From the NCBI GenBank assembly GCA_012798435.1, contig JAAZNF010000061.1, positions 51,155 to 115,154 of the forward strand: DNA of 64,000 nt. The letters run 5' to 3'. The position numbers were made by a program, and so were the translations under genes. Below the pieces are notes generated by a model, which did not search any database, was not told the DNA's origin, and was given only the letters and a program-made list of their open reading frames with translations. This document shows positions 45,534 to 57,628 of this stretch, piece by piece (position 1 is the first letter of the stretch; the number at the start of each line of letters is the position of its first letter). The stretch is from Myxococcales bacterium. GTDB taxonomy: Bacteria > Myxococcota > B64-G9.

Positions 45534-46790
45534 TTAACGGGAGTGGCGATTGATGAGCTCCAACAGAGCCTGGGCGCGCGCCGTGTCGTTGGAGAGCGCC
45601 AGCGCGTTGTACTCCGCGGTGGCCTTGGCCACCATCCCCAGGAAGAGATAGGACTGTCCCAGATAGAAGTGGGCCTCGTTGTCCTGGTAGTTCGTCTGGA
45701 CCACCTTCTCCAGCACCTCAACCGCCTGCTTGTACTTCTTGCGTTGCAGGTACATGCGCCCCAGCAGCACGCGGCAGGGCAGGCAATCCGGGTTGACCTT
45801 GAGGGCCTTCTCCAGCGAGCGGCCCGCCTCCGCCTCCTGCTTGCGCTCGAACTGCATGCGGGCCAGGTTGAGGTACCCCTCGAGCAGGTTGGGGTCCATG
45901 GCCACCCCGCGCTGGTAGGAGTCGTAGGCCCGGTCCGGCAGCAGGCTGGCCTCGTAGATCTGTCCCAGGCGGATGTAGGCCATCCCCAGCTTGCGATCGA
46001 CCTGGAGCGCGTTCTGCAAGGCCTGGATGGCGCGGTCGGGCTTCTTGAGGAGCATCAACGCCTCGCCCAGGTAGTACTGGGCCCAAGCGTTGCGCCGGTT
46101 CTTCTGCACCGCGCGCTCCAGCGCGGCGGCGGCGCGCGAGTGCTCCCCGGCCGCCAGGTAGGTGCGCCCCACCTGCACCAGCGCCTCGACGTTCTCCGGG
46201 TCGGACGCCAGCGCCAGCGAGTAGGCCTGCATGGCCTCCTTGAGATCGTTGCGCGAGAAGTACACGTCCCCCCGGCGCAGGTGGGCCTCGGCGTGCCGGG
46301 GCTCGCGGCGGATGGCCTGGTCGTAGAACTGCACCGCCTCGTCCAGCCGGCCCTCGGCGCGGGCGATCTGCCCCTTGATGAAGAACGGCTCGGCGCGCTT
46401 GTTGTCCAGGGCGATGGCCCGGTCCAGCGCCTGGATGGCGGTGGCCGGGATGTTCTTGGCCAGGTAGGCCTTCGCCAATCCCAGGTAGGCCAAGGCCGAG
46501 GTCGGCACCTTGGCCACCGCCTGCTCGAAGGCCGCCACCGCGGCGTCCGGCCGGTTGAGCTTGAGGTTGAGGTTACCGGCGCGCAGCAACGCCTCGCAGG
46601 TTTCTTTTTCGTGGCCGTCCGCCTCCACCCAGGCCTGCATGGCCTCCTCGGGTTTGTTCTCGGCGGCCAGTTGATCGCCGCGGCGCAGCAGCTCCGGCAC
46701 CGGCGAGCACGCAACCAGCGCAAGCCCGAGCACGGCGCAAAGGAGCACCGGCCGCGACGAAGCCACGAGGGTTGGCATCCCACGAATCAT
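45534..46790 (-). CDS. TPR-repeat lipoprotein
   Basis: Signal with lipobox LALVACSPVPELL; multiple TPRs. Confidence 0.87.
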   Translation of the reverse strand: MIRGMPTLVASSRPVLLCAVLGLALVACSPVPELLRRGDQLAAENKPEEAMQAWVEADGHEKETCEALLRAGNLNLKLNRPDAAVAAFEQAVAKVPTSALAYLGLAKAYLAKNIPATAIQALDRAIALDNKRAEPFFIKGQIARAEGRLDEAVQFYDQAIRREPRHAEAHLRRGDVYFSRNDLKEAMQAYSLALASDPENVEALVQVGRTYLAAGEHSRAAAALERAVQKNRRNAWAQYYLGEALMLLKKPDRAIQALQNALQVDRKLGMAYIRLGQIYEASLLPDRAYDSYQRGVAMDPNLLEGYLNLARMQFERKQEAEAGRSLEKALKVNPDCLPCRVLLGRMYLQRKKYKQAVEVLEKVVQTNYQDNEAHFYLGQSYLFLGMVAKATAEYNALALSNDTARAQALLELINRHSR

Positions 46791-47263
46791 CCGAACCGGA
46801 TCTCCATGACCTGGTACTCCCGCTCGCCGGACGGGGTCTGGACGGTGAAGACCTCCCCCACCTGCTTGCCGATCAACGCGGCACCGAGGGGGGATTTCAC
46901 CGAGATCTTCCGCGCCGCCAGGTTGGATTCGTCCTGGCCCACCAGCTGGTAGGCGACCGTGCGCTCGTTCTCCAGGTCGCGGATCACCGCGGTGGCACCG
47001 AACACCACCCGATCCCCTTTTACGTCCTCAGGACGGATGATCTGCGCCCGCGCCAACCGATCCTCGATCTCGCGCATGCGTTGATCCAGCTGCTGCTGGC
47101 GCTCCTTGGCGGCGTCGTATTCGGCGTTCTCGGAGAGGTCTCCGTGCCCGCGCGCTTCCTCGATGGCGGCGATGATGGCCGGTCGCTCCACGGCCTTGAT
47201 GTGTTTGAGTTCCTCTTGCAGCTTGCGAAAGCCATCCTGGGTCATGGGGATACGCTCCGCCAT
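46787..47263 (-). CDS. greA: Transcription elongation factor GreA
   Basis: MAERIPMTQDGFRKLQEELKHIKAVERPAIIAAIEEARGHGDLSENAEYDAAKERQ...: canonical GreA. Confidence 0.97.
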   Translation of the reverse strand: MAERIPMTQDGFRKLQEELKHIKAVERPAIIAAIEEARGHGDLSENAEYDAAKERQQQLDQRMREIEDRLARAQIIRPEDVKGDRVVFGATAVIRDLENERTVAYQLVGQDESNLAARKISVKSPLGAALIGKQVGEVFTVQTPSGEREYQVMEIRFG

Positions 47264-47445
47264 CCGAGTCTCCTGACTGGGCGCATACACGCGCCTGGTT
47301 GAGAGATGGTATCCGTTGCAGCGGGTCAGATCAAGCCCCAAGACGGCGGCGGGACGATCGAGGCGGCGGCCGCGCCGGAAGCGGTCGGGAGCATTTTCCC
47401 TGCAAGAAATGCTTGCATTCCTCTCTGAAGTTGTGCCACACTGCC

Positions 47446-47465
47446 CCCAACGCTGCGGCGTTGGG
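47446..47465 (+). promoter_or_regulatory. 5' leader hairpin upstream of the SWIB gene
   Basis: CCCAACGC-TGCG-GCGTTGGG perfect 8-bp stem, 44 nt before the ATG. Confidence 0.45.
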
Positions 47466-47509
47466 TTGGTAGACCCGGGGTTCTTGCCCCATAACCAAAG
47501 AGAGGGAAT

Positions 47510-47827
47510 ATGTCTCCGAAGAAAGTGAAGAAGGCGAAGGCGAAGGCCAAGGCGGCCCCGAAGAAGAAGACCGCTCGCAAGCCGAACGAGAAGTTCATGC
47601 GCCCGGTCACCCCGGACGCCACCCTGGCCGCAGTGGTGGGCGGCAAGCCCCTGCCCCGCACCGAGCTCACCAAGAAGCTGTGGGCCTACATCCGCAACAA
47701 CAAGCTGCAGGACAAGGTCAACAAGCGCAACATCAACGCCGACGACAAGCTGCGCGCGGTGTTCGGCGGCAAGTCCGTCGTCAACATGTTCGAGATGACC
47801 AAGCTGGTCAACCGGCACGTGTCCTAG
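47510..47827 (+). CDS. SWIB/MDM2-domain protein with Lys/Ala-rich N-terminal tail
   Basis: MSPKKVKKAKAKAKAAPKKKTARKPNEKFMRPVTPDATLAAVVGGKPLPRTELTKKLWAYIRNNKLQDKVNKRNINADDKLRAVFGGKSVVNMFEMTKLVNRHVS. Confidence 0.93.
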   Translation: MSPKKVKKAKAKAKAAPKKKTARKPNEKFMRPVTPDATLAAVVGGKPLPRTELTKKLWAYIRNNKLQDKVNKRNINADDKLRAVFGGKSVVNMFEMTKLVNRHVS

Positions 47828-47847
47828 GCCGGGTTCGAATTCGGCTA

Positions 47848-47880
47848 AAACGCCCGGGACCGATCCCGGGCGTTTTTTTT
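47848..47880 (+). terminator. Rho-independent terminator of the SWIB gene
   Basis: AAACGCCCGGGACCGATCCCGGGCGTTTTTTTT. Confidence 0.92.
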
Positions 47881-47890
47881 GGAGGTGCCC

Positions 47891-48292
47891 ATGTTTCGCG
47901 CGCTGGCATGTTGCTCTCTGCTTCTCGCGCCCATGGCGTTCGGTGGCTGCGGCACCGGCGGCAAGGCGCTGGGCGCCGCGGCCAACGTGGGCCTGGGCGC
48001 GGCGGTGGCCGGGGCGCGCCGCGCCGCGGGGGCCTGCTACACACCGTGCGATCCCAACTCCACCTGCAACCCGACCACCGGGCTGTGCGAGCCCAACATG
48101 GCCTGCGGTGGCCGCTGCCGCGAGGGTGAGTTCTGCGACACCTCACAGAGCGTGGCCCGCTGTCTACCGGTCGCCGAGGTTCTGCGGGTGCAGCAGAGCC
48201 AGAGCCTGCCGCCCCCGCCGGTCCTGATCGCTCCGCCGCCGCCGGTCAGCAATCCCTACCCCGACGGCACCCAGGAACCCCCGGGGCCCTGA
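47891..48292 (+). CDS. Small Cys-rich putative lipoprotein
   Basis: MFRALACCSLLLAPMAFGGCGTGG lipobox; CYTPCDPNSTCNPTTGLCEPNMACGGRCREGEFCDT Cys-rich segment; Pro-rich C-terminus. Confidence 0.78.
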   Translation: MFRALACCSLLLAPMAFGGCGTGGKALGAAANVGLGAAVAGARRAAGACYTPCDPNSTCNPTTGLCEPNMACGGRCREGEFCDTSQSVARCLPVAEVLRVQQSQSLPPPPVLIAPPPPVSNPYPDGTQEPPGP

Positions 48293-48511
48293 TTGTCTCC
48301 AGAGAAACGGTATGACGAGGGGTGAGTGATCCATCTTCCATTTCTTCGATTGGGAATTTTATTCTTTCGCTGCCGGCCTGCTCTGATGAAACACCCGAAA
48401 AATCCTTGAAGCTCTGATGGGCCACACGAAAAACCAGATGAAAATCGTGCGAGACAACATGAGCGCTCGCGAGAAGATGGCCGCTGGGCAAGACGATGTA
48501 ACGCTGGCAAC

Positions 48512-51031
<2,520 letters not shown>

Positions 51032-51068
51032 CCCCGACCTCCCTGGTTTTTTTCGCCACTCCCAGCCC

Positions 51069-52217
51069 TCAGCGGCCCTGGAGCACCGAGATCATCACCG
51101 CCGCGGCCACCGCCGTGCCGATCACCCCCGCCACGTTCGGCCCCATGGCGTGCATGAGCAGGAAGTTGCGCGGGTTCGTGCGCAGCCCTTCCAGGTGGGC
51201 GGTGCGCGCCGACATGGGCACCGCCGACACGCCGGCGGCGCCGATCACCGGGTTCACCTTGCCACCGGTGACGAGGTACAGGAGCTTCCCGAACAGCACG
51301 CCCCCGGCGGTGCTGAAGATGAAGGCGATCAGCCCGAGCGCGATCACCTTGAGGGTTTCGGGACGAAGGAACTGGTCGGCTCCCATGGTGGCCCCCACCG
51401 AGATGCCCAGCAGGATGGTGATGATGTTGCACAGCTCGTTCTGCGCGGTCTTGGACAGCCGGTCCACCACGCCACACTCGCGCAGCAGGTTGCCGAACAT
51501 CATCATGCCGATGAGCGGCACCGCCGCCGGCAGCAGCAGGCCCACCAGCAGGGCCACCGTGATGGGGAACAGGATGCGTTCGAGGCGGGTGACCTTGCGC
51601 AGCTGCGGCATCTCCACGCTGCGCTCTTTCTTGGTGGTGAGCAGGCGGATGACCGGCGGCTGGATCAGCGGCACCAGCGACATGTAGGTGTAGGAGGCCA
51701 CCGCGATGGCGCCCAGGTTCTCCGGCGCCATCTTGGAGGCGATGTAGATGGAGGTGGGTCCGTCCGCCCCGCCGATGATGCCGATGGCCGCGGCGGCCTC
51801 GATGCGAAAGCCGAGGATTACCGCGAGAAGCATGGCCACGAACACCCCGAGCTGCGCCGCGCCCCCGAGGAAGAAGGTGATCGGGTTGGCCAAGGCCGGC
51901 CCGAAGTCGGTGAGCGCGCCCAGCGCGAGGAACATGAACACCGGCAGGATCTCGGTGGCCGTGCCGACCTCGTACACCATGCGCAGGATGCCGCCGTGCT
52001 CCGAGCTCGTCCCGGCGGGGTCGAAGATGCCCGACAGCGGCAGGTTCACCAGCAAAGCCCCGAAGGCGATGGGGATGAGCAGGAGCGGCTCGAAGCCGCG
52101 CCCGATGGCCAGGTAGAGCAGGATCAGCCCCACCCCGATCATGACCAGGTTGCCCGCGCTCAGGGCGGCGAACCCCGAGTCGGAAACCAGGCGGCCGATG
52201 CGTTCCAGGTTATCCAT
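51069..52217 (-). CDS. Sodium ion-translocating decarboxylase beta subunit (OadB/GcdB/MmdB family)
   Basis: GIFDPAGTSSEHGGILRMVYE, GIIGGADGPTSIYIASKMAP, SYTYMSLVPLIQPP: characteristic of the family. Confidence 0.94.
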   Translation of the reverse strand: MDNLERIGRLVSDSGFAALSAGNLVMIGVGLILLYLAIGRGFEPLLLIPIAFGALLVNLPLSGIFDPAGTSSEHGGILRMVYEVGTATEILPVFMFLALGALTDFGPALANPITFFLGGAAQLGVFVAMLLAVILGFRIEAAAAIGIIGGADGPTSIYIASKMAPENLGAIAVASYTYMSLVPLIQPPVIRLLTTKKERSVEMPQLRKVTRLERILFPITVALLVGLLLPAAVPLIGMMMFGNLLRECGVVDRLSKTAQNELCNIITILLGISVGATMGADQFLRPETLKVIALGLIAFIFSTAGGVLFGKLLYLVTGGKVNPVIGAAGVSAVPMSARTAHLEGLRTNPRNFLLMHAMGPNVAGVIGTAVAAAVMISVLQGR

Positions 52218-52229
52218 GCGCGCCCCGGC

Positions 52230-52628
52230 TCAACCCAGCCGCGCCAGGACCTGGCCGACCTCGACCCGGTCCCCTGCCTTCACCAGCACCTCGAGCACCT
52301 TGCCCGAGGCCGGGGCGAGGAGCGGCGTCTCCATCTTCATGGCCTCCAGGATGAACATCTTGTCCCCGGCGGCGACGCTCTGGCCGGGCTGCGCCAGCAC
52401 GCGGGAGATGGTGCTGGCCATGGGGGCCGTCACCGCCCCCGGCCCGGCGGCGGTGGCGGACAACGCGGCCGGCGGCGCGCTGGCCGGGGTTGGGGCGGGC
52501 GACGCGGAGGGCGGGGCCGCAACCGGGGGCGCGCTCACACGGGGCGCCGCGGGCGCGGACGCGGAGAGCTCCTCCACCTCCACCCGGAAACTCTTACCGT
52601 TCACCTTGACGTCGAAGATCCTCGCCAT
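52230..52628 (-). CDS. Biotin carboxyl carrier subunit of the decarboxylase
   Basis: Ala/Pro linker followed by [42 protein letters not shown] (biotinyl Lys in EAMKM). Confidence 0.93.
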   Translation of the reverse strand: MARIFDVKVNGKSFRVEVEELSASAPAAPRVSAPPVAAPPSASPAPTPASAPPAALSATAAGPGAVTAPMASTISRVLAQPGQSVAAGDKMFILEAMKMETPLLAPASGKVLEVLVKAGDRVEVGQVLARLG

Positions 52629-52646
52629 GACACTCTCCCGCGCGCC

Positions 52647-53015
52647 CTACCGGCGCGCCGCGCGTTGCGCCGCCTGGCGGCCGGCCATGATCTCGGCCCG
52701 GCCCGCCCGGGACCAGGGAAGCACCTCGCTCACCGAAAGGATGCGGAACCGCTCGTGGCCCAGGCAGGCGGCCACGGCCGCGCCGATGGCGGCGATCTCC
52801 TCTTCTGCCGGCCCCGCCTCCACCGCTGGCGCCGGTGCATGCGCCGGGACGGCCGCAGGCGCGGCCGGCGCGGGCTCGAACCAGCCCGCCAGCCGCCGCA
52901 CCAAGAGGATCATCAGGTACAGCACCACGAAGACCGACATCACCACGCCCATGTTGAGCACGGACAGCCAGGCCGCATCGATGAGGACGGGGTCCACGGT
53001 CGCCTCCCGGCTCAC
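52647..53015 (-). CDS. Decarboxylase small membrane subunit (OadG-like gamma/delta)
   Basis: Single TM LNMGVVMSVFVVLYLMILLV near the N-terminus; position in operon; 4-bp overlap with mmdA. Confidence 0.8.
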   Translation of the reverse strand: MSREATVDPVLIDAAWLSVLNMGVVMSVFVVLYLMILLVRRLAGWFEPAPAAPAAVPAHAPAPAVEAGPAEEEIAAIGAAVAACLGHERFRILSVSEVLPWSRAGRAEIMAGRQAAQRAARR

Positions 53016-54577
53016 AGGGGGATGTTGCCGTGCTTGCGGCCGGGCAGGCTCTCGCGCTTGCCGCGCAAGGACAGCAGGGCCCGCGCCAGCGCCGGGCGGG
53101 TCTCCTCCGGCTCCACCACCGCGTCCACCATGCCGTGCTTGGCCGCCTCGTACGGGTTGGAAAAAAGCCGCTCGTACTCCTCGATCTTCTCGCGGCGCTT
53201 CTGCTCCTTATCGGCCGCCGCCTCGATCTCCTTGCGGTGGATGATGTTGGCAGCCCCGGCGGCGCCCATCACCGCGATCTCGGCCTGGGGCCAGGCGATC
53301 TGGAAGTCCGCCCCCAGGTCGCGGTTGCACATGGCGATGTAGGCCCCACCGTAGGCCTTGCGCAGGGTCACGGTGAGCTTGGGCACGGTGGCCTCGCTGT
53401 AGGCATAGAGGAGCTTGGCCCCGTGGCGGATGATGCCGCCGAACTCCTGGTTCTTGCCCGGGAGATACCCCGGGGTGTCCACGAAGGTGACCAGCGGCAC
53501 GTTGAAGGCGTCGCAGGTGCGCACGAAGCGCGAGGCCTTGTCCGAGGCGTTGATGTCCAGGCTGCCGGCCAGGTAGGCCGGCTGGTTGGCCACCACTCCC
53601 ACCGGAAGGCCGGCCAGGCGCGCGTAGCCGATCACCAGGTTGGGCGCGAACTCGGCGTGGATCTCGAAGAATGAATCCTGATCCAACACCCGCCGGATCA
53701 CCTCGCGCACGTCATAGCTCTGGCGCCCGTCCACCGGCACCAGGGAACGCAACTCGGGGTCGCGCCGGTCGAGGGGATCGCCGCACTCGCGCGCCGGCGG
53801 GTCCTCCAGGTTGTTCTGGGGCAGGTACGAGAGCAGCGTACGCACGCCGGCCAGGCAGCTCTTCTCGTCGGGGAAGGCCAGCTGGCACACCCCGCTCAGG
53901 CGGGCGTGGGTGGCGGCCCCGCCCAGTTCCTCCTCCGACACCACCTCGCCCGAGACCGCCTTGATCACCTGCGGGCCGGTGATGAACATGTGCGAGACGC
54001 CCTGCACCATGAACACGAAGTCGGTGAGCGCCGGGCTGTACACCGCGCCGCCGGCGCACGGGCCCAGGATGAGCGAGAGCTGGGGGATGACCCCGGAGGA
54101 GCGCACGTTGCGCACGAAGATGGAGCCGTAGCCGTGCAGGCTGTCCACCCCCTCCTGGATGCGGGCGCCGCCGGAGTCGTTGATGCCGATGAGCGGGGCG
54201 CCGGCCTTGAGCGCCAGGTCCATGACCTTGGTGATCTTGGCCGCGTGGGCCTCGCCCAGCGAGCCGCCCAGCACCCCGAAGTCCTGCGAGTACACGAACA
54301 CCGGCCGGCCCTCGATGGTACCGCCACCGCACACCACGCCCTCGCCCGGGGCGCGGGTCTTGGGCATGTCGAAGTTTGTGCAGCGGTGTTCGACGAAGCG
54401 GTCGATCTCGAAGAAGCTCCCCGGGTCGAGCAGCAGTTCGAGCCGTTCGCGGGCGTGGAGCTTGCCCTTGTCGTGCTGCTTCTGGTACTGCGTCGAGTCC
54501 GGCGGCGGAACGACCGAATCGTTTCTGCGCATGAGGTCGGCAATCAGTTCGTCGATCGAGGGCTTGGCCACGGCCAC
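53012..54577 (-). CDS. mmdA: Acyl-CoA carboxylase/methylmalonyl-CoA decarboxylase carboxyltransferase (alpha) subunit
   Basis: KGKLHARERLELLLDPGSFFEID, YSQDFGVLGGSLGEAHAAKITKVMDLALKAGAPLIGINDSGGARIQEGVDSL, GPCAGGAVYSPALTDFVFMV. Confidence 0.9.
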   Translation of the reverse strand: MAVAKPSIDELIADLMRRNDSVVPPPDSTQYQKQHDKGKLHARERLELLLDPGSFFEIDRFVEHRCTNFDMPKTRAPGEGVVCGGGTIEGRPVFVYSQDFGVLGGSLGEAHAAKITKVMDLALKAGAPLIGINDSGGARIQEGVDSLHGYGSIFVRNVRSSGVIPQLSLILGPCAGGAVYSPALTDFVFMVQGVSHMFITGPQVIKAVSGEVVSEEELGGAATHARLSGVCQLAFPDEKSCLAGVRTLLSYLPQNNLEDPPARECGDPLDRRDPELRSLVPVDGRQSYDVREVIRRVLDQDSFFEIHAEFAPNLVIGYARLAGLPVGVVANQPAYLAGSLDINASDKASRFVRTCDAFNVPLVTFVDTPGYLPGKNQEFGGIIRHGAKLLYAYSEATVPKLTVTLRKAYGGAYIAMCNRDLGADFQIAWPQAEIAVMGAAGAANIIHRKEIEAAADKEQKRREKIEEYERLFSNPYEAAKHGMVDAVVEPEETRPALARALLSLRGKRESLPGRKHGNIPL

Positions 54578-55063
54578 CTCCCGTGGTGCGGAAGGTAGCC
54601 GCTCAACCCGCGCGAGTCAACTACAACCGGAAAACGTACAAACCGGAAACGAACCCGGCAAAGGGGCCAACCCCCTTGAACCCCAAGAAAAACCCCAACA
54701 GACGCTCCTGGCACATAAAAGAGACCAGAGACGTAGAGAAGAACAGTTCTGGCTGACTGGGCAAGTCACCTGAAAATCTGGGTGACTCCGGGGGCCAATT
54801 CCGGGGGGCAGGCCCCGGGGTTCCCGGTCCCAAGGGCCCAAGGTTTCCGAACATTTTCTGGAAGGTCTTTTTAGGGGGTTTTCCCTGGAAGAAGGTTTTT
54901 CGGTTTTTCTCTGTCAGCAGGTTTTCTTAGGGCCTTTACCCAGGAGCAGGTTTTCCGATCTTGTCTTTTTTGGGGGTCCAAGGAGGCCATGCCTCCTTTT
55001 CAAATTCTTACGCCGCCAGGTCCTCCGTTGACTTGCGCGAATGGCTGGGATAGCTTGCCGCGC

Positions 55064-56107
55064 ATGTCGCCGACCTACAAGGATGCCGGCGTGGACATCG
55101 ACGCCGGCGACCGCTTCGTGGAGAGCATCACCCCGCTGGCCGAGAGCACCTTCCGTCCGGGAGTGGTGGGATCGCTGGGCGGCTTCTCGGGGCTCTTCGC
55201 CCTGGACCGCAGCCGCTACCGCGACCCGCTGCTGGTCTCGGGCACCGACGGGGTGGGCACCAAGCTGAAGCTCGCCTTCCTGCTGGACCGCCACGACACG
55301 GTGGGCATCGATCTGGTGGCCATGAGCGTGAACGACGTGGTGGTCACCGGGGCCGAGCCGCTGTTTTTCCTCGACTACCTGGCCACCGGGCGGCTCGACC
55401 TGGCCCGCAGCAAGGCGGTGCTCTCGGGCATCGCCGAGGGCTGCCGCCAGGCCGGCTGCGCCTTGCTCGGCGGCGAGACCGCCGAGATGCCCGGCTTCTA
55501 CAAGGAGGGCGAGTACGACCTGGCCGGGTTCGCGGTGGGGGTGGTGGAGCGCGACCGGCTCATCCAGCCCTCGCGAGTGAGAAAGGGTGACGCGCTGCTC
55601 GGCTTCGCCTCCAGCGGTCTGCACTCGAACGGCTTCTCGCTGGTGCGGCGCATCGCGCTCGCTCCCGGACAGCCCCCGCTGGAGACGATCCCGCCGGGAT
55701 GGAAGTTCTCGCTGGGCGAGGAGCTGTTGCGCCCCACCCGCATCTACGTCAAGGCGGTGCTGGCGCTGCTCGAACGCTGCGACGTCCACGGGCTGGCCCA
55801 CATCACCGGCAGCGGCATCCCAGGGAACCTGCCCCGGGCCTTCCCGGCCGACCTGGCCCCGCGCCTGCGCCGCGGCAGCTGGCCGGTCCCGCCGGTGTTC
55901 TCCTGGCTGCAGCGGCAAGGCCAGGTCCCCGACGACGAGATGTGGCGCACCTTCAACCTGGGCCTGGGGATGATCGCGGTGCTGCCTGCCGCCGACGTCC
56001 CCCGCGCCCAGGAGCTGCTCGCCGGCCTTTCCATCGAGAGCTTCCCCGTGGGCGAGGTGGTGGAGCGGCCTTCTCCCGGACAGGACTTTCTGCTCGACCC
56101 GGCCTAG
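55064..56107 (+). CDS. purM: Phosphoribosylformylglycinamidine cyclo-ligase
   Basis: [65 protein letters not shown]. Confidence 0.96.
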   Translation: MSPTYKDAGVDIDAGDRFVESITPLAESTFRPGVVGSLGGFSGLFALDRSRYRDPLLVSGTDGVGTKLKLAFLLDRHDTVGIDLVAMSVNDVVVTGAEPLFFLDYLATGRLDLARSKAVLSGIAEGCRQAGCALLGGETAEMPGFYKEGEYDLAGFAVGVVERDRLIQPSRVRKGDALLGFASSGLHSNGFSLVRRIALAPGQPPLETIPPGWKFSLGEELLRPTRIYVKAVLALLERCDVHGLAHITGSGIPGNLPRAFPADLAPRLRRGSWPVPPVFSWLQRQGQVPDDEMWRTFNLGLGMIAVLPAADVPRAQELLAGLSIESFPVGEVVERPSPGQDFLLDPA

Positions 56108-56137
56108 CGGCCCCGTCCCTGGCCCGAGGCGCCTGGC

Positions 56138-57580
56138 ATGGCAGGAACCAAGTTCTTCGACGTGGCGGTCATCGGCGTAGACCCGGCGGGGCTGCTGGCG
56201 GCAGGAAGGCTGGCCCGCAAAGGTTGCCGGGTGCTGGTGATCGGCCAGGGCGGAGGCCGGGACTTCTACCGCCTGGAGGAACGCGAGGTGCCGGCGTCGG
56301 TGGGCTGGCTGCCGCCCCGGGGTCACTCCCCCTGGCTGGACGAGCTGCTTTCCGAGCTCAACCTCGAGGACGCGGTGCGCCCGCTGGGAGAGCCGGCCCG
56401 CCCCGCGCTGCAGCTGATCACGCCCGCGGAGCGCCTGGATCTCGCGGCCGAAGAAGAGGCCCGGGAGGCGGAGCTTCGGCGGGCTTTCGCGAGCGACGGG
56501 GAGCGCCTGCGCGGCGCCCTGCAACGCCTGCTTGTGCTGGACCGCGATTTTCGCGCCGCCCTCGGCGAGCAGGAGGAGCTGCCGCCGGCGAGTTTCTGGT
56601 CCCGCCTGCTGCTGCGGCGCCGGCAGAAGAACCACCCGGCGGCGCTGCCCCCGGCGGAGGAGTTCCCCTTCGCGCTGCGCATGCTGCTGTGGGGCAACGA
56701 CTTCCTGAGCCGGCTACCGCCGGCCTCGCGCACCCCGGGCCTGGAGGCCCACCTCGCCGCGGCGCAGCTCGGCGGCTTGCGCCTGGTCGAGCGGCTGCGC
56801 ACGCACCTTCTCACCGCGCTCGAGAAACTCGGCGTCGACTGCCGCGAGAAGGCCGTGGTCGAGCACATCCGCTTCGATGGGCGGCGGGTGTGCGAGATCC
56901 ATTTGCTCTCGGACAGCGGCCAGTACCCGGTGGGCGCCGTGCTGTTCAACCTGCCCATCGGCGCCTGTACCAAGCTCCTTCCGCTCCACCGGCGCCACCG
57001 GCGCTTCGCCTCGCTGGCCGAGAGCGTGCGGCCCGCCCAGAGCATCTTCGGGATCGACCTGGTCGTCCCCCAGCATTCCTTGCCGCTGGGCCTGGGGAGC
57101 CTGGCCCTGGTGGTTCCCCCCAATAGCCCGGAGGGGCGGGAGGGGCTGCTGCGGGTGCAGCTCTCCATGTTCGACGCCAAGGCCAACCGCGTTCGCGTCA
57201 ACCTGTCCCGGCTGGTGCCCACCCTGGAGCGGGCGCGCGGCAACGAGTACCTGGGAACGGTGCAGAAGCAGATGCTCGAGGCCGCGGCCTGGCTCATCCC
57301 CTTCCTCTCGGAGCATCAGCTGGCCCGCTCCAGCCCCTACTGGACCTCGCTGGCGCCGGCCGAGGATCCGGCCTCCCCCTGGGAGATCGACTCGGTGATC
57401 GAGACCGAGCACGAGATCTTCCCGGGGGGCGCGGTGCTCCCGGTGCGGACCATGTACAAAAATGTCTTCTTCAGCGGCCCGGAGGTGCTTCCGGGGATGG
57501 GGGTCGGCGGCGCCGCGCTGGCCGCGCGGCAGGCGGCGCGGGCCGTCGGCGAGACCGTGGGCCACCGCCAGCTCCTATGA
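56138..57580 (+). CDS. NAD(P)/FAD-binding-like oxidoreductase (degenerate GxGxxG)
   Basis: FDVAVIGVDPAGLLAAGRLARKGCRVLVIGQGGG N-terminal Rossmann-like segment; C-terminal VFFSGPEVLPGMGVGGAALAARQAAR typical of FAD enzymes. Confidence 0.7.
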   Translation: MAGTKFFDVAVIGVDPAGLLAAGRLARKGCRVLVIGQGGGRDFYRLEEREVPASVGWLPPRGHSPWLDELLSELNLEDAVRPLGEPARPALQLITPAERLDLAAEEEAREAELRRAFASDGERLRGALQRLLVLDRDFRAALGEQEELPPASFWSRLLLRRRQKNHPAALPPAEEFPFALRMLLWGNDFLSRLPPASRTPGLEAHLAAAQLGGLRLVERLRTHLLTALEKLGVDCREKAVVEHIRFDGRRVCEIHLLSDSGQYPVGAVLFNLPIGACTKLLPLHRRHRRFASLAESVRPAQSIFGIDLVVPQHSLPLGLGSLALVVPPNSPEGREGLLRVQLSMFDAKANRVRVNLSRLVPTLERARGNEYLGTVQKQMLEAAAWLIPFLSEHQLARSSPYWTSLAPAEDPASPWEIDSVIETEHEIFPGGAVLPVRTMYKNVFFSGPEVLPGMGVGGAALAARQAARAVGETVGHRQLL

Positions 57581-57628
57581 CCCTCTTGCCCCTTTGACAG
57601 GCGAGGGGCGGGCCACTACCATCGATCT

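Noticed and set aside
47829-47845. GGTTCGAATTC (and GGTTCAAGCCC at ~27182) as tRNA T-arm
   Set aside because: No acceptor, D or anticodon stems could be built around either string.
54617-54854. Overlapping 74- and 77-aa minus-strand ORFs in the mmdA-purM spacer
   Set aside because: Two frames open at once in G/T-biased DNA, no SD, and no recognisable motif; treated as a consequence of composition.
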